35,429 nt of DNA from Candidatus Nitrosopumilus sp. (GTDB lineage: Archaea; Thermoproteota; Nitrososphaeria; Nitrososphaerales; Nitrosopumilaceae), in contig JABDOO010000018.1 in assembly GCA_013043295.1 (NCBI GenBank), positions 1 to 35,429 of the forward strand. The letters are read 5' to 3'. The position numbers and the translations under genes were made by a program. The notes under the pieces were generated by a model. That model was not told the DNA's origin. It made no database searches and saw only the letters and a list, made by a program, of their open reading frames with translations. Every line of letters starts with the position of its first letter. Position 1 is the stretch's first letter. Below are positions 33,261 through 35,429 of the stretch, in pieces.

Positions 33261-34409
33261 TTGTCAAATATTCCACATGTTGTAATTTTAGGGGGTGGGT
33301 TTGGTGGATTATCAGCTGCCAACGAGATAAGAAAATCACTATCTACATCTGAAGTAAAAATTACCTTAATTGATAAAAAAGACTGGTTTATGGTTGGATT
33401 TGCAAAGCTATGGATCATAAATGGCACACGAACTTTTGAAAATTCAGTTGGTTCATTAAATGAACTGCAAAAAAAAGAGATCAATTTCATCAAAGATGAA
33501 ATCATATCAATTAATTCTGAAAAAAAGTATGTTGAGACAAAATCTGAATCAATTTCATTTGATTTTCTAATAATTTCAATGGGTGCTGTACTGGCACCTC
33601 AAAAAATTCCTGGATTAGAAGAAAATGGATTCAATCTATATGATCACAATCAACTTTCACAAATTCACGAAAAACTTGATAATATGACATCAGGAAAAAT
33701 TGCAATATCAATAATGGGCATGCCTTACAAATGTCCTCCAGCACCATTTGAGGCTAGTTTATTGATTGATGCGATGCTAAGAAAGCGAGGAGTTCGTGAT
33801 TCTGTTCAAATTGATTTTTACAGTCCAGCTCCTATAACACTGCCTGCAGCTGGACCTGAGGTAAGCAAACAAATTCTCGATCTAGTAAATTCAGAAAAAA
33901 TTATTTTTCATAATTCTAGTAAAATTAAATCTGTTGAATCAAATAAATTAATTTTCGAAAACAGTGAAGCTGATTTTGATTTGTTATTAGCAGTACCACC
34001 TCATATTGCCCCAAAAATTATTTATGATTCTGGATTAGCAAAAGAACCTGGATTCATTTTAATAGACAGAGATTGCAAAACACCTTTTGAAAATGTCTTT
34101 GCAGTAGGTGATGTAACTAGTTTAACTGTTGCAGAAAATATGGCAGTCCCAAAAGCAGGGATTTTTGCAGAAGGCGAAGGAATTACAGTTGCTAAAAATA
34201 TTATTTCAAAGATTCAATCAAAAGAAGAATCCGCACTATTTGATGGAAAAGGTGGCTGTTTTATTGAATCAGGTAGAGATACAGCATCTGTAATTGAAGT
34301 GGATATGTTCACAAACGATAAACCTTCCACTAATCTAACAGAATCAACATCAGATAATCTTTCTAAAAAGATTGAATTTGAAAAAGAACGATTATCAAAA
34401 TGGTTATAG
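33261..34409 (+). CDS. FAD-dependent oxidoreductase related to sulfide:quinone oxidoreductase/flavocytochrome c
   Basis: 382 residues from a TTG 1 bp after the SDR stop. FAD motif VILGGGFGGLSAA at 8-20, second FAD contact VFAVGDVTSL (about 279-288), and the SQR/FCSD segment GMPYKCPPAPFEAS with Cys158. Another Cys (Cys323, GKGGCFIESG) sits where SQR enzymes place the second redox Cys. A C-terminal membrane helix is not obvious; the tail is charged. Sulfide oxidation is a possible role but similar proteins in this lineage have no proven substrate. Operon with the SDR suggests a shared redox task. Confidence 0.8.
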   Translation: MSNIPHVVILGGGFGGLSAANEIRKSLSTSEVKITLIDKKDWFMVGFAKLWIINGTRTFENSVGSLNELQKKEINFIKDEIISINSEKKYVETKSESISFDFLIISMGAVLAPQKIPGLEENGFNLYDHNQLSQIHEKLDNMTSGKIAISIMGMPYKCPPAPFEASLLIDAMLRKRGVRDSVQIDFYSPAPITLPAAGPEVSKQILDLVNSEKIIFHNSSKIKSVESNKLIFENSEADFDLLLAVPPHIAPKIIYDSGLAKEPGFILIDRDCKTPFENVFAVGDVTSLTVAENMAVPKAGIFAEGEGITVAKNIISKIQSKEESALFDGKGGCFIESGRDTASVIEVDMFTNDKPSTNLTESTSDNLSKKIEFEKERLSKWL

Positions 34410-34410
34410 T

Positions 34411-34620
34411 TTATTCATCTGAATCTTTGCTTTTTGATAGATGTTCTAAAATTGCTTTGACTCCTACATCCAATTCTTCATTATTATTTGCCAGATTGAG
34501 TTTTTCTGGAAGACTATTTTTAAAATCTTCAGCTTCAGCTTCTATACTTCTTTTTTGAATACAATCTAGATGATCTTGATCTGTAGCAGAAATCTTATGA
34601 CAAATATTACAAAGTTTCAT
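34411..34620 (-). CDS. Small CxxC protein, unknown function
   Basis: 69 residues from the ATG at 34620 (a TTG is immediately upstream). N-terminal CNIC, HK and DHLDC give a possible Cys/His zinc site (C4, C7, H8 or H17, C20). The rest is an acidic helix. No family recognised. The stop is 1 bp from the flavoprotein's stop (convergent). Its promoter box TTATTAAA overlaps that of the divergent tRNA gene. Confidence 0.65.
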   Translation of the reverse strand: MKLCNICHKISATDQDHLDCIQKRSIEAEAEDFKNSLPEKLNLANNNEELDVGVKAILEHLSKSKDSDE

Positions 34621-34644
34621 CAATTTTGTTTACCAATACGACGA

Positions 34645-34653
34645 TTTAATAAT
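34645..34653. promoter_or_regulatory. Shared AT box between tRNA-Pro and the small CxxC gene
   Basis: TTTAATAAT lies 28 bp from the tRNA 5' end on the plus strand and 29 bp from the ATG at 34620 on the minus strand, so the same bases can serve as TATA box for both divergent units. Confidence 0.45.
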
Positions 34654-34676
34654 TTCATTTTGTGCCTCTGAAACGA

Positions 34677-34750
34677 GGGAACGTAGTCTAGCTTGGTATG
34701 ATACTAGTCTGGGGGACTAGTGGTCGCAGGTTCAATTCCTGCCGTTCCCA
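34677..34750 (+). tRNA. tRNA-Pro (anticodon GGG)
   Basis: A full cloverleaf: acceptor GGGAACG/CGTTCCC, D arm 34686-34702, anticodon stem CTAGT/ACTAG with the loop CTGGGGG (anticodon GGG at 34711-34713), T stem GCAGG/CCTGC with loop TTCAATT, and discriminator A at 34750. No intron, and CCA is not encoded. GGG reads CCC and, by wobble, CCU. The neighbouring kinase gene ends on the very next base on the other strand. Confidence 0.97.
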
Positions 34751-35429
34751 TCATAATTTTAAAACTTTGAGTAATTTTTCAAAATTTTCTCTTGATTTCT
34801 CTTGCTTGTATGATTTTAGAGCCTGAATAATTTTCTCTTTGGATGAATTTTTGTAAATTTTTTGAGCTTTTTTTGAAATTCCTGAACCAATAAAAAATGC
34901 TTGAGTAATCGATGTCACATTAGATGGCCTTCTTTCTGTACTTGAACTTTCAAAATCAATTAGTGAAGTTTTTGTTTCACCTACAATAACATGCTTTGAA
35001 ATATTACTTAGTTCACCGTGATCAAATCCAATTTGATCTAATCTATAACAATCTTCTAACACATTTCTTATGATAGTTTTTAATTTTTTTGCACTTCCTA
35101 TTCCCTTTAACATCTCAATCCAATCACTAAATTTTTCCCCATCCAAATATTCCATTACTAAGAAATTTTTACTGACATCAATCATTTTTGGACCAACTTT
35201 AACTGAGTTAACTAATTTTAGTAATATTGCCTCATTTTTCATATTTTTCCTTGGAGAATCAGTCCTTCTAATTTTTAGAGCTACTGTCTTGCTACCTTTT
35301 TTTGCAATTACTACAACACCAACGTATCCTTTTCCTAAGATTGCTAAATTTCCAAGTGTCGTAGGACCTGTTAAAGAAATAGATTTTATTTTTAATTTTT
35401 CTAATTCGTTAATTCTTGATTTTATTTGA
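34751..35429 (-). CDS. COG2112-like protein kinase, 5' partial
   Basis: About 226 codons are visible and the frame is open to the window's right edge; the first ATG (35242) is internal because the Gly-rich loop LGKGYVGVVVIA and the VALKIRR Lys lie upstream of it. Other kinase parts follow: NEAILLKLV (helix C Glu), MEYLDGEKF (hinge), DHGELSNISKHVIV (catalytic loop with HGE in place of HRD) and LIDFESSS (DFE in place of DFG). This matches the predicted archaeal small Ser/Thr kinases related to RIO/Bud32 (COG2112). Substrate unknown. The gene ends with zero spacing to tRNA-Pro. Confidence 0.85.
   Translation of the reverse strand, partial: QIKSRINELEKLKIKSISLTGPTTLGNLAILGKGYVGVVVIAKKGSKTVALKIRRTDSPRKNMKNEAILLKLVNSVKVGPKMIDVSKNFLVMEYLDGEKFSDWIEMLKGIGSAKKLKTIIRNVLEDCYRLDQIGFDHGELSNISKHVIVGETKTSLIDFESSSTERRPSNVTSITQAFFIGSGISKKAQKIYKNSSKEKIIQALKSYKQEKSRENFEKLLKVLKL

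Noticed and set aside
35070..35429. Plus-strand open frame running off the right edge
   Set aside because: It lies opposite the kinase gene, whose Gly-rich loop and catalytic Lys are encoded there on the minus strand.

Overview
The window is strongly AT-rich chromosomal DNA from an archaeon, almost certainly an ammonia-oxidising thaumarchaeote (Nitrosopumilota) close to Nitrosopumilus. The markers are a two-subunit family D DNA polymerase, Orc1/Cdc6, a GINS protein, two TFB initiation factors, geranylgeranylglyceryl-phosphate synthase, a thermosome subunit, a two-domain Cdc48 ATPase and many start codons placed about 26 bp behind a TATA-like box (leaderless transcripts). The assignment to Nitrosopumilus is inferred from gene content; no amo or other ammonia-oxidation gene lies here. 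Both window ends cut through genes.

Layout. 1-5.8 kb: a cysQ-like phosphatase (cut at its 5' end) converges with APS kinase, followed by a hemerythrin, a CPA1-type cation/proton antiporter, TFB 1, small proteins and a CrcB fluoride channel. 5.9-10.7 kb: a DUF1059 protein, TFB 2, a secreted coiled-coil protein, and an hsp20-cdc48 proteostasis operon behind a TATA box and a perfect palindrome. 10.8-17.2 kb: an ACT-domain protein, NDH-2 dehydrogenase, a secreted cyclophilin with a CFI-box C-terminus, CbiE, a secreted cupredoxin-like protein without a normal copper site and a SpoIIM-type membrane protein. 17.2-26.3 kb is the replication region: PolD small subunit, Orc1/Cdc6, a 0.44-kb non-coding origin candidate, four small DNA-binding or regulatory proteins (one, a 53-55 aa AbrB protein, very short), GGGP synthase and PolD large subunit. 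26.3-35.4 kb: serine hydroxymethyltransferase, thermosome, glutamine synthetase, a Gins51-like GINS subunit, an AN1 zinc finger protein, an SDR/flavoprotein pair, tRNA-Pro(GGG) and a COG2112-like protein kinase running off the window end.

The most notable region is 17.2-22.2 kb. The intergenic stretch 19908-20351 has two 23-bp direct repeats (20/23 identical) whose reverse complement resembles the archaeal ORB core plus G-string, a weaker inverted copy, a very AT-rich tract, and a family of GTTAAC/GTTAAG boxes not expected from known ORB origins. It lies beside orc1/cdc6 and between the two PolD subunit genes, and is followed by uncharacterised winged-helix proteins, one membrane-anchored. 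This could be a lineage-specific origin-control module. That function is inference; the repeats and gene order are read directly from the sequence.

Most of the rest is ordinary core genome. Other points of interest are the hsp20 operator, the fusion architecture of the cyclophilin, and a 26-bp near-exact duplication that places one copy in each of two converging genes.
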